A DNA stretch of 64,000 bases from Viola odorata (Eukaryota; Streptophyta; Magnoliopsida; Malpighiales; Violaceae). The stretch spans positions 55,216,327 to 55,280,326 of the forward strand of contig OY829539.1 of NCBI GenBank assembly GCA_963691705.1, given 5' to 3'. Made by a program: the position numbers and the translations under genes. Positions 25,308 to 35,838 of this stretch are shown here, piece after piece. Every line of letters starts with the position of its first letter. Within the stretch, counting starts at the first letter, position 1. The notes beneath the pieces were generated by a model, which was not told the origin of the DNA, made no database searches, and worked only from the letters and a program-made list of their open reading frames with translations.

Positions 25308-25593
25308 AAGTCTACTTGTTGCAAGCCACCAATAGACCGTGGATTTGAATACAAGAGTGCAACATATTGGGAGGTCCCAAAATCATCAAACGCATCAAGA
25401 TTAGAGGGTGACTGCAAGGCTTGGAGGAACGAGGCGGACAAGCTGTGCTACGACTGCAATGCATGCAAGGCCGGAGTGGCTAGTTTTTGTTAAAGTTGTT
25501 GCCATTTATATTGCAATCATCGTCATCATCTCTTGTGTTAGTTGCTTCACCGTCAAGATTCAAGAACATGGAATCTCAATTCATCAAACATAA
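25308..25593 (+). pseudogene. orphan second exon of a tetraspanin (pseudogene fragment)
   Basis: After an acceptor-like ttttgaag the sequence reads STCCKPPIDRGFEYKSATYW, then WRNEADKLCYDCNACKAGV. This is the start of tetraspanin exon 2, with the hallmark GCCK changed to TCCK. The frame then hits a stop at 25491-25493. A shifted frame continues with a TM4-like hydrophobic segment (VAIYIAIIVIISCVSCF) and ends near 25593. The stretch between the CKAGV motif and TM4 is shortened. No matching exon 1 (first three membrane segments) lies upstream. It is probably the remnant of a fourth tandem tetraspanin copy. Confidence 0.85.
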
Positions 25594-25963
25594 TACTGTC
25601 TGATTTCCAACTATGGATAGGATCTAAACTAGACTTATATGCTTCTAATTTTTGGCAAATATAAGAATTATTTAACAGCGTAGTTCATCATCTATTAGCC
25701 AGCCATATAAATGCTACTTCATTTATCTATTCCCTTTAATTTATTATTATTCGTGTTATTGTAATTTGTATTACACTTAATTAATTACAACATTAATTAG
25801 ATTTTGTTACCTATATATATATCATTATTATTTCTAACATTTTAAAGTGCTTATTCGCTTTGGTTGTCCATGACCTTTATTATTTTTTATTTCAAATCCG
25901 TTCATTGATCCGTCTTCTAATAATTATAGCATTCAAGGTTTAGGGATTTTTAACCCCACTGTG
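25594..25963. other. AT-rich spacer before the gypsy element
   Basis: No gene or repeat was recognised. The last five bases, ctgtg at 25959-25963, are the left target-site duplication of the gypsy element. Confidence 0.6.
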
Positions 25964-26804
25964 TGATGTGATCCCGACCACATTAGGAGGGCCAATCACC
26001 TGGAGCAAGGCCAAGCAAACCACCCTATGGATTGAGGCTAGGATGAGCCAAGATGAGGGCCAAGAACGGGGCCGCACATTGGTGTTGATTGCCCATCATT
26101 TCGGAGATCAAAGTCCATGCGGAGGTTTGAAGACCAAGCCTGGCGGCATACCGCCAGGAATGGCATGACTGGGGCGGCATGCCGCCAGGAAATGAATTAA
26201 AAGTGGCCGTTCCAAGCGAGGCTGGCGGTATGGCGCCAGAGACACCTCTCTTGGAGTGGCATACCGCTAGGCATCAGACCCAAAACGGGTTTTGGGCATT
26301 TCAAGCCTTTCTTTTGTTCCACCTATAAATAGCTCTTGTATTTCTTCCTTTTGACTTTAGTTTAGACTTGAATGATAATTGTAAAGTTGAGAGCACTCCT
26401 TCCCTTATCACCTAGGCCTTAAACTCTTCAATCCTTCTTGGAGAAAGATCGCTTGAGTTGAGATCACTCCTTCCGATCTTCCTCCGGGAAATCACTTGTA
26501 TTATGTTTCGACAACAATTTGGGATGATTAAACATCTTTATGCATTGCTTGCCCTTCGTCGATTTGAGCAACACGAGTTTAGCATTTGTTCATCACTTCC
26601 TATTAATCCATCTACCTACATTCGTCATTACGGGTAACATCTCTCCTATCCATCGTTTCTTTTATTAATCTATCCGCTGCTCGTCCGTGTCTTGTTGGTA
26701 ATCTTCCATAATTTTACCCGAGTCTTGTAGTTAACTCCATCGGCTAGATCCTCCATAAGCTCCACATATCATTCGGCTTACTTACACTAGGCCGGATCAT
26801 ATCA
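25964..26804 (+). repeat. 5' LTR of the gypsy element
   Basis: 841 bp, TGATGTGATCC to GGATCATATCA. Four palindromic words of the GGCGGCATACCGCC type cluster at 26139-26270. A TATA-like ctataaatag at about 26331 suits the U3/R boundary. Confidence 0.96.
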
Positions 26805-27258
26805 AGTGGTAGCGGAGCTTTTGGCGCCTTGGAGTTTACTTAGTGTTATTCGTGTCTTATCAATTTCAGTTCTTCTTAGTTTCTCGCGTCAAAAGTGTCT
26901 GATTTTTGTTGCCTAGTTCATGTGGTAAAATGTGTGATATTTGTGACAACTTGTGCTAGATTAAAAGATTATTTGCGACAAGAATTTGTGTGGTGAACAA
27001 GACTGTGGAAGGATTTATTGAGCGATTTGGGGAGGATATCTTTTACGAGTGATTAAACACGAGTGTTAAACACGTAAGGGAGCGAATTAATTGCTAACCC
27101 TTGTTAAGTGTGCAGGTACACGGAAAACGCGAAGTTGAATGTTTGTGAGCACGTATTTTTCAAGTGACCTAAACACCTAAACACGAGTGTTCAAACACGT
27201 GAGGGAGAGTATATTTTACTAACGTTTGATTGAGGTGCAGGTACCATTTCTTGTCACT

Positions 27259-30200
27259 ATGTCCAACCGAAGTAGGCATAATTCTAGTAGTAGTAGAAGT
27301 GCCGAGGCCCTCGAACAAGTCCTTGTCGCCTTAGCCGATTTAACAGCTACGACTGCCAAGACAGAAGCACGCCTCGCCTCGATAGAGGGGAGCCTCAAGT
27401 CTCCGGTAACTCCAAGGGGGGCCCCTCCTAAACCCCCTAAAGATCCCCGAACGGAGCAAGTGGTTGTTGAAACCGAAGAAGAGGGCCACATTGACAGTGA
27501 AGAGGCGCGTGAGCATTTGAAGGACAAGTCCAAAGGAGTGGCCAGCCATGGTTTCCCAAGTTGCCTCACCACGGAGACTCGAAAACCAGCCCCACCCCCT
27601 ACTAAACTAGCCATATCCGAAGAACAAATGAAGTCCATCCGAGAGAAATATGACAAAATCAATCCGAACCGAAGGGATCTCAATGCATCAAGTAGTCGGC
27701 CTCAATTCCCTCATTACCGTGCTAGGACCACGCCCCACAACACACGTGGATACTATGAGGACCCTTATGAGAGTGTTAGTGAAGAGTTTGAGGAGCCTCC
27801 ACAGTCAAATAGAGGTAGGCGGCAACGAAATCCCATAACCCGGTTTGGAGAGCATTTTGAGGAAACACAAGAACCATGGGTCGATGACAAGTTGAGTGGT
27901 ATAAAGGTACAAATCCCTACCTTTAGGGGCACCACCGACCCTTCGGAGTACCTCAAATGGGAAGGGAAAATTCAGCGCATTTTTAATTGTCACCACTATT
28001 CGGACGAAAAGAAAATCAAGCTAGCTGCCATAGAGTTTGATGATTATGCGGTTAGTTGGTGGGATAAAGTGTGTAAGACAAGAGGAGAAAGGGATGCCAT
28101 TCGGGATTGGGAAGAGATGAAACGGGTAATGAGGGCAAGGTTTGTACCCGCCAACCACAAACGGGACTTGCAAAACAAGTTGCAAGGTCTCAAACAAGGT
28201 TCCAAGTCCGTGGGTGAATATTTCAACGACTTAGAGGAACTTATTATCAAGACCGAGACGGATGAGAGTGAAGAAGTCACCATGTCCCGATTCCTCAATA
28301 GCCTCAATGAGTGGATTCGGTACAAACTTGAGTTGAAGGAACTTGATCACTTGGAACCGATGCTCCATTATGCTCTAAAAGTGGAAGCATACGAGTCCAC
28401 AAAGAAGAAACCCTACCCTAGCCGACACACAACCCAACCCTACTCCTCCACCCCGAAAGCACCTTGGAAATCCTACCCCAAAGACCAACTAAGCCCAAAA
28501 GACTCCAAATCCGTGACATCCAACCCAAAACCATACACCCCTTATCCTAGGAGTAATACCCATAACCAACCACTAAAGCAAACACCTAACCCTATCTCTA
28601 CCAACCAAACCCAACCCAAGAAATTCTCATCGAATATTCAATGTTACCGGTGTCATGGAAGAGGCCACATCTCCTCCGAATGCCCCAACCGACGAGTAGT
28701 GCTCATCCGTGAGGGTAACTATGAAACCGAAAGTGAGAATGAGACGGAAGAAGAGAATGAGTTGAAGGAAGAAGGAACCGAAGGTAGTGAAGAAGAAGTG
28801 GCCCCAACCGCCCCTATGACTTTGGTTGTGAGAAGGAGTATGAGTGCTCAAGCCAAAGATGAGACTACCAATGAAGAGCAACGGGAGAACCTTTTCCATT
28901 CTCGGTGTGAGATCAAAGGTAAAGTTGCTTCACTTATCGTTGATAACGGGAGTGTGGTGGATGTGGCAAGCCACCTTTTAGTCTTCAAACTAGGCTTGCC
29001 TACAACCCCGCATCCCAATCCTTATTCCTTGCATTGGTTCAATGATGATGGGGAAGTGAAAGTAAAGGAACAAGTTCTTGTAGCCTTTAAGATGGGTGGA
29101 TATGAGGATGAACGATTGTGTGATGTGGTCCCTATGGATGCAAGCCACCTCATTCTTGGTCGGCCATGGCAATTTGATCGATGGGTAGTCCATGATGGTC
29201 GGACCAACAAGCTTCATCTCACTCACCGTGGGAAGAAGTTCAACATTCTCCCACTCACACCCGCTCAAGTCCGAGAGGATCAATTGCACATGGCAAACAC
29301 AAGTGCGGAATTTCAGTTGATGAGGAAAGTGAGAGAAAAGAGTGGAGAGAAGAAAGTAAGGTGTGCGAGTGAGGAAAAAACATGCCATGAAATAAGTAAG
29401 CATGGTATCTTGAGAGAGAGTGAGTGTAGTTCACAAGGAAAGGAAAGAGAAAAGAAAGCAAAAGGAGAGTTGAATACACGCAATGACAAAAGTAAGCATG
29501 GTAGAGAGAGTGAGCCAAAACACTTGAGTGTGGTAGCGAGGGGTAAGGATGTGAGGCGAGCTCTTATGGCTAACAAAGTGTGTCTTGTATTTCGGTACAA
29601 GCCGCATTGCTTGAATGTTGACACTAACCCAATTTCTTCTCTACCCAGTCAAATTGTCTCCCTTTTGTAGGAATTTGACGATGTATTCCCATCCGAGATG
29701 CCTAGTGGCCTCCCTCCAATCCGCGGGATAGAGCACAAAATAGACCTAGTACCCGGAGCGGCCTTACCCAATAGGTCGGCTTACCGATGCAATCCCGAGG
29801 AAACGAAGGAGCTCCAAAAGCAAGTCGAGGAATTATTGAGCAAGGGCTTCATCAGAGAGAGTATGTCCCCTTGCGCCGTGCCCGTACTGTTAGTGCCGAA
29901 GAAAGATGGAACGTGGAGGATGTGTGTGGATTGTCGAGCCATCAATAAGATCACCGTTAGGTATCGACACCCCATACCCCGCCTCGATGACATGCTTGAT
30001 GAGTTAAGCGGGAGCACGGTCTATTCCAAGATTGATCTCATGAGTGGCTACCACCAAATCCGAATGCATGAGGGCGACGAGTGGAAGACCGCCTTCAAAA
30101 CCAAACACGGTTTGTACGAGTGGATGGTAATTCCATTCGATTTGTCTAACGCCCCTAGCACTTTCATGAGATTGATGAATTATGTCTTGCGTGAATTCAT

Positions 30201-32052
30201 AGGGAAATATGTTGTTGTGTACTTTGACGATATCCTTGTGTATAGCCCTTCTCTTGAACAACATGTGATTCACTTGTGCACGATACTTGACACTTTGCGT
30301 GCCCATCAATTATATGCTAAGTGTGTCAAATGTGAATTTTGCTTGGATAAAGTGCACTTCCTTGGCTTTGTTGTAAGTGTAGGTGGCGTACAGGTTGACG
30401 AGGAAAAGGTAAAAGCAATCCGAGAATGGCCGACTCCTAAGAATGCTAGTGAGGTGAGATCCTTCCATGGCCTCGCGAGCTTTTATCGTCGTTTTGTGCC
30501 AAACTTCTCAACAATAGCCGCTCCCCTCAATGAACTCACCAAGAAGCATGTAACATTTGAGTGAGGGAGTAGACAAGATACGGCTTTCAAGGAACTCAAG
30601 GAGAGGCTCATGCGATCACCTGTATTAGCTTTACCCGACTTCACAAAGGCTTTCGAGCTAGAGTGTGATGCAAGCGGCCTTGGTATAGGAGCAGTCCTAA
30701 CTCAAGAGGGTCGACCCATCGCATACTTTAGCGAGAAACTCAACGGTGCCCAACTCAATTATTCTACATACGATCGAGAGTTATATGCCTTGGTGAGAGC
30801 GCTTATGGTATGGGAACATTACCTGCTGCCAAATCAATTTGTCATCCACACCGATCACTTAAGCTTGAAGTTTCTTCAAGGCCAAGCCAAGTTGAACAAG
30901 CGACATGCAAAATGGATGGAATTCATTGAAGCATTCCCATACACCATCAAGTATAAGCAAGGCAAAGAGAATGTGGTAGCCGACGCCCTCTCGCGAAGGT
31001 ACGCTCTTTTGAACTCTCTTAATGCACAATTATTCGGATTTTCTCATTTGGTTGAGTTGTGTGAGAATGATGAGGATTTTCGTGATATATATGCAACATG
31101 TGCACAAGGACCTTATATGCATTTCTTTAGACATGATAATTATTTGTTCAAATATGATAAATTGTGTATACCCCGTTCTAGCATGAGAGAGTTGCTTGTT
31201 TTGGAAGCTCACGGGGGAGCTTTGAGTGGACATTTTGGTAGGGCCAAAACGTTGCATGCTTTGAAATCGCACTTCTTTTGGCCACGAATGAAAGTAGATG
31301 TTAATAATATTGTGGACCGGTGTGTTGTGTGCAAAACTGCTAAATCCACATCTAAACATCATGCCATTTACATGCCTTTGCCGGTTGCTCAACATCCATG
31401 GGTTGATTTGTCAATGGATTTCGTGTTAGGTCTTCCTAGGTCAACACATGGCAATGACTCTATTTTTGTTGTTGTGGATCGTTTCTAAAAAATGTCCCAT
31501 TTCATACCATGCTCTAAAACATATGACGCCACACACATTGCATCTTTATTCTTTCAACATGTTGTGAGGTTACATGGTATGCCACAAAGCATTGTGAGTG
31601 ATAGGGATACCAAATTACTAAGCCACTTTTGGCGAACCCTATGGGCGAAGTTGGGTACTAAACTCCTCTTCTCCACCACTTGTCATCCACAAACGGATGG
31701 ACAAACGGAGGTGGTGAATAGGACTTTAGGATCACTACTTTGAGTAACAATTGCTAAGCATGGGTTGAAGTGGGAAGATTGTATCACATTTGTTGAATTT
31801 GCCTACAATAATGCATGGCATTCATCCACTGGTTATTCCCCTTTTGAGGTGGTGTATGGGTTCAAACCCTTAACCCCTCTTGATCTCTCACCTTTGCCTT
31901 TGAGTTCTCTTAAGTGTGTAGATGGGAATGCCAAAGCGGCCGAAGTCAAAAAGCTCCACGAGCAAGTCCGCAAGAACATCGAGGGCATGAACGAACGAGA
32001 AGTGAACAAGCGCAACAAGGGCAAGACGCCAACTTCCTTTGAGCCCGGCTAG
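27259..32052 (+). pseudogene. gypsy gag-pol polyprotein with five in-frame stops
   Basis: A single frame runs from ATG 27259 to 32052 without frameshifts but with in-frame stops at 29668 (TAG), 30562 (TGA), 31486 (TAA), 31741 (TGA) and 32050 (TAG). Domains in order: gag, about 27900-28400; zinc knuckle CYRCHGRGHISSEC near 28642; protease with VDNGS in place of the usual D(S/T/G)GS near 28939; RT with YFDDILVYS near 30220; RNase H ([14 protein letters not shown]) near 30660; integrase H2C2 ([19 protein letters not shown] ... CVVCK) and core ([15 protein letters not shown]). A degenerate tail continues to about 32286. No chromodomain was seen. The element cannot make its own polyprotein; the RT lineage was not resolved. 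Confidence 0.93.
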
Positions 32053-32286
32053 TGGGTTTGGCTACATTGGAGCAAGGATCGATTTCCCAACCACCGGAGG
32101 GGTAAACTAAGTCCCCGAGGCGATGACCCTTTTTAAATTCTACACCGTATCAACGCCAATGCTTATGTCGTTGACATCCCTAGCGAGTATGGGACGATAA
32201 GCAACACTTTCAATGTCAATGATCTATCTCTTTGCCAAGAAGATGACAAGGACGCTCAAGAATTGGATTCGAGGTCGAATCCTTTC

Positions 32287-32300
32287 AAAGGAGGAGGGGA
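32287..32300 (+). other. polypurine tract of the gypsy element
   Basis: aaaggaggagggga directly precedes the 3' LTR, where the plus-strand primer for reverse transcription is expected. Confidence 0.85.
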
Positions 32301-33141
32301 TGATGTGATCCCGACCACATTAGGAGGGCTAATCACCCGGAGCAAGGCCAAGCAAACCACCCTATGGACTGAGGCTAGGATGAGCTAAGATGAGGGCCAA
32401 GAATGAGGCCGCACATTGGTGTTGATTGCCCATCATTTCGGAGATCAAAGTCCATGCGGAGGTTTGAAGACCAAGCCTGGCGGCATACCGCCAGGAATGG
32501 CATGACTGGGGCGGCATGCCGCCAAGAAATGAATTAAAAGTGGCCATTCCAAGCGAGGCTGGCGGTATGGCGCCAGAGACACCTCTCCTGGAGCGGCATA
32601 TCGCCAGGCATCAAACCCAAAATGGGTTTTGGGCTTTTCAAGCCTTTCTTTTGTTCCACCTATAAATAGCTCTTGTATTTCTTCCTTTTGACTTTAGTTT
32701 AGACTTGAGTGATAATTGTAAAGTTGAGAGCACTCCTTCCCTTATCACCTAGGCCTTAAACTCTTCAATCCTTCTTGGAGAAAGATCGCTTGAGTTGAGA
32801 TCACTCCTCCCGATCTTCCTCCGGGAAATCACTTGTATTATGTTTCGACAACAATTTGGGATAATTAAACATCTTTATGCATTGCTTGCCCTTTGTCGAT
32901 TTGAGCAACACGAGTTTAGCATTTGTTCATCACTTCCTATTAATCCATCTACCTACATTCGTCATTACGGGTAACATCTCTCATATCCATCGTTTCTTTT
33001 ATTAATCTATCCGCTGCTCGTCCGTGTCTTGTTGGTAATCTTCCATAATTTTACCTGAGTCTTGTAGTTAACTCCATCGGCTAGATCCTCCATAAGCTCC
33101 ATATATTATTCGACTTACTTGTCCTAGGTCGGATCATATCA
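32301..33141 (+). repeat. 3' LTR of the gypsy element
   Basis: 841 bp, same length as the 5' LTR and collinear with it, ending ggatcatatca and followed by the target duplication ctgtg (33142-33146). It carries the same four palindromic GGCGGCATRCCGCC-type words at about 32476-32607, with point differences. Confidence 0.96.
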
Positions 33142-33146
33142 CTGTG

Positions 33147-34136
33147 TAAATTAGAATTGGCATGCATCCGTAATAATTTCAGAAAAAAACTTGATATGGG
33201 GAAAGGAAAAAATGAACAACACAGGAGAACAATTAAATTATACTAGTCTTATCTCCGCGCTTTGTGCAGATTAAATTCTCTGCGTAAGTTTTGAAAAGCG
33301 CTCTAACTAATTCTGCTCATCTAGAATGAGATTGAATCCTTTGGTTAAGTGGTGATTTCCCGTACGCATGGGAAGTTGGCTTCCAGGTTGATTTTTTGTC
33401 CCACCGCGCATACTCTCTAGCTAGGTATCACTTTTAGACTCGGTTGGATAATCTCATCTTCGTGGTTGCCTCCAGGATGAAAAAGCATAACTATTGGAAT
33501 GATATTATCCGTTTTGAACTTACTATTAAGATTTTTTTTTCTTTCCAGGCTTGCCATTAAGATTATTTCTCTTTTCTTTCCGATGTTGCGCAGGTCCAGT
33601 CGAATTTTCAGTTCCGTTACCATTTGTTGGAGAAATAAAAACCACTTGAGTCTCTTTTAATGGAATGATACTGTCCACTTTGAACCTGAGCCCACATGAT
33701 TTTCACAAAAAACCTCATTCCATTAAGAGTTCCACTACTCTTATATTTAATCTTTATTTCTCTTTTCTTTCCGATGTGAGATTTTAGTTCGCAGACTTCA
33801 ACAATAACTATCATCATCAAATACAAAATCATGAGGAACTAGAAGAAACAAAAAAGACTATGTTTTTCTAGATTGAAATCATAAAAGGCATAGTATATGT
33901 ACATAAAAAGCATCCACTTTTTCCTTTATATTTTGTTCATCAATTATTTTCTTTCACCAGAAAATCCATTAACAAAAAGGAAACGCCACCGTTATTGCTA
34001 GATGGAGGATGAGAAGAAAAAAAAGAGAGATGCTTCCCCAACAATTACCACTTACCATCCATCATAAAGTGTTGTACCCGTGAAAGAAGTACCCCTAATT
34101 TGCACAAAAGAAAAGAACAAGGAAAAATGATTACTA
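33147..34136. other. spacer with an imperfect duplicated segment
   Basis: No gene is supported. Two related stretches, about 33494-33586 and 33660-33782, both run from ggaatgatatt/ggaatgatact to tctcttttctttccgatgt, which suggests an old duplicated non-coding repeat. Confidence 0.5.
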
Positions 34137-34325
34137 TCATGGCTTACATTTTTTGGTACGTAAAGTATGAGTTAGGAACTTGCAATTAGAATAACCTAGC
34201 CGCCACCCGACTAAGACCCCCTTCGGCAACCCACTATCGCCGGAGGTAAACCAAACACCGGATCACCACTGTGACCGGGGTGAAATTGTTAACCTAACCC
34301 CTCTGCACTTCGCTCCTACTACAAC

Positions 34326-35804
34326 ATGGTGATCCGCAACACTGGACGTAAGGAATTTAGGGAGATAACCTACTACTTGGAGAATCTCCCTTTTCATGTA
34401 GACCACTTGGCACTGCGGTACCTGATTACGAAGCGATGGCGACTCCCCCGGTTTGGGAATCTGGTTGATGTGTTTATTCCGAATCGCAGAAATCGAGCAG
34501 GGAAAGGATTCAGATTCGTGCGATTTACCAAAGTGGGAAATAAGATTGATATGCAAATAGCGTTGGATAACCAATACATTGGAGCGTCCGAGATCCGATG
34601 CACCCTGGGAAGGCAAGAGCGTGATCATCGTGTGCCAGCTCGTGTGCAAGATCAAAAACCGGTCCAATCGACTAAGGAAATTATGCCACAAAAGGAAGTC
34701 GGTGACAGACAGGTCGGGGAGACACATATGAAGACCCGTGTCACATACGCGGAGAAGCTTACCAAGCAGATAGGTAACAAGGATCAGACGATGCCAGCTC
34801 AGGCAAACCTGGCACAAGAACCAACAGAGCTTATAGAAATGGAAATCCCACATGAAAATCAGGAGTGGCTTCACCGTAGTGCTGTCGGAATCCTTAAACG
34901 CATTGAAGATGTGCCGGAGATACAAGAACTAGTGATTGAAATAGGATGGATTTGTGAAACTCGAAGCATGGGAAGAGGACTGGTCCTATTGGAATTTGAT
35001 AGAGACATGGAGTACCAAAAGGCAATAACTTCCTTCACCCCGGCGGTAGAAGAAATCTTTATAAAGGTAATTCCATGGAAGGAATCGGTGAATGAGGGAG
35101 GACGCTTCTGCTGGGTCCAATGCGTAGGAGTCCCAGTTCAGGTTTGGGGCCAAGAAGTGTTTGAAAAAATAGGGAACAGAATTGGCAGTTGTATTGTTGT
35201 GGACGAAAACACTTTAACCAGGAAAGGTTTGGATGTGAGGCGCATATTGGTAGCAACAAATGACCATCTGATAGATAACTCAATCATGATTAAGGTTGAG
35301 GGACTGGTTAGCAAAATTATATGTAAGGAAGAACCGATGCTGGGATGCATTTCACATCTGGATTGGATGGTAGGGACTTACCAGAGGACTAAGGAAACAG
35401 ACGAAGATGAAGAATTTGAAGAAGGCGGAAGTGATGTGGGTGGGCAAAACGATGGGGAGGGATCCACAGGAGGGGCAGAGGCTAGTGTAACTAATTCCAA
35501 GCTAGCTTGTATGGAGCCACTCACCTTTTTGGTGAATACAAAGCCTCGGAAGATTAAGCGGTTGGTTGGTACAACGAGGAGCTTGGAAACTACAAACTCA
35601 CGAGCAGGGTCGTGGTCGAATGGAAATAGAATTGAGGATGTAGATATAGCCAACATGAATAGGGTAGGAGACCTGACACTAGTGGAAGGAAAGACATGGG
35701 CGATTGGAGAAGCATTGGCGATCACAACACAAGCTAATGAGACAACGCTGAGGGAATTCGATAGAGAACGGTTCGAAGGGGAGGTCAAGCAGTTTTGTGC
35801 TTGA
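34326..35804 (+). CDS. LINE ORF1 protein (RRM-type RNA-binding), intact frame
   Basis: 492 codons from ATG to TGA. Residues about 18-75 resemble an RRM, with YLENLPFHVDHLALRYLI and the RNP1-like KGFRFVRF; a central part (about residues 180-340) contains the WxxxVNEGGRFCWVQCxGVP pattern that I associate with DUF4283-like plant LINE ORF1 proteins. An acidic, low-complexity stretch follows (EDEEFEEGGSD). ORF1 proteins bind element RNA in the retrotransposition particle. This frame is open throughout, unlike ORF2 of the same element, but it is element-encoded and not a host gene. Confidence 0.85.
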   Translation: MVIRNTGRKEFREITYYLENLPFHVDHLALRYLITKRWRLPRFGNLVDVFIPNRRNRAGKGFRFVRFTKVGNKIDMQIALDNQYIGASEIRCTLGRQERDHRVPARVQDQKPVQSTKEIMPQKEVGDRQVGETHMKTRVTYAEKLTKQIGNKDQTMPAQANLAQEPTELIEMEIPHENQEWLHRSAVGILKRIEDVPEIQELVIEIGWICETRSMGRGLVLLEFDRDMEYQKAITSFTPAVEEIFIKVIPWKESVNEGGRFCWVQCVGVPVQVWGQEVFEKIGNRIGSCIVVDENTLTRKGLDVRRILVATNDHLIDNSIMIKVEGLVSKIICKEEPMLGCISHLDWMVGTYQRTKETDEDEEFEEGGSDVGGQNDGEGSTGGAEASVTNSKLACMEPLTFLVNTKPRKIKRLVGTTRSLETTNSRAGSWSNGNRIEDVDIANMNRVGDLTLVEGKTWAIGEALAITTQANETTLREFDRERFEGEVKQFCA

Positions 35805-35838
35805 GGGTGTATAAACAACGAGATATTAGTGAGTATAG

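Larger units (their letters stand above)
25964..33141 (+). mobile_element. complete-structure Ty3-gypsy LTR retrotransposon, coding region mutated
   Basis: Two 841-bp LTRs (25964-26804 and 32301-33141), each starting TGATG and ending ATATCA, enclose a 5.5-kb interior. The 5-bp duplication ctgtg flanks the element at 25959-25963 and 33142-33146. Just after the 5' LTR, tggtagcggagct partly matches an initiator-Met primer binding site (canonical TGGTATCAGAGC). A polypurine tract aaaggaggagggga (32287-32300) abuts the 3' LTR. Domain order gag, protease, RT, RNase H, integrase places it in Ty3-gypsy. I counted roughly 25-30 differences between the LTRs by eye, mostly C/T and G/A, so it is fairly young but not new. 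It separates the orphan tetraspanin exon from the downstream paralogues. Confidence 0.96.
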
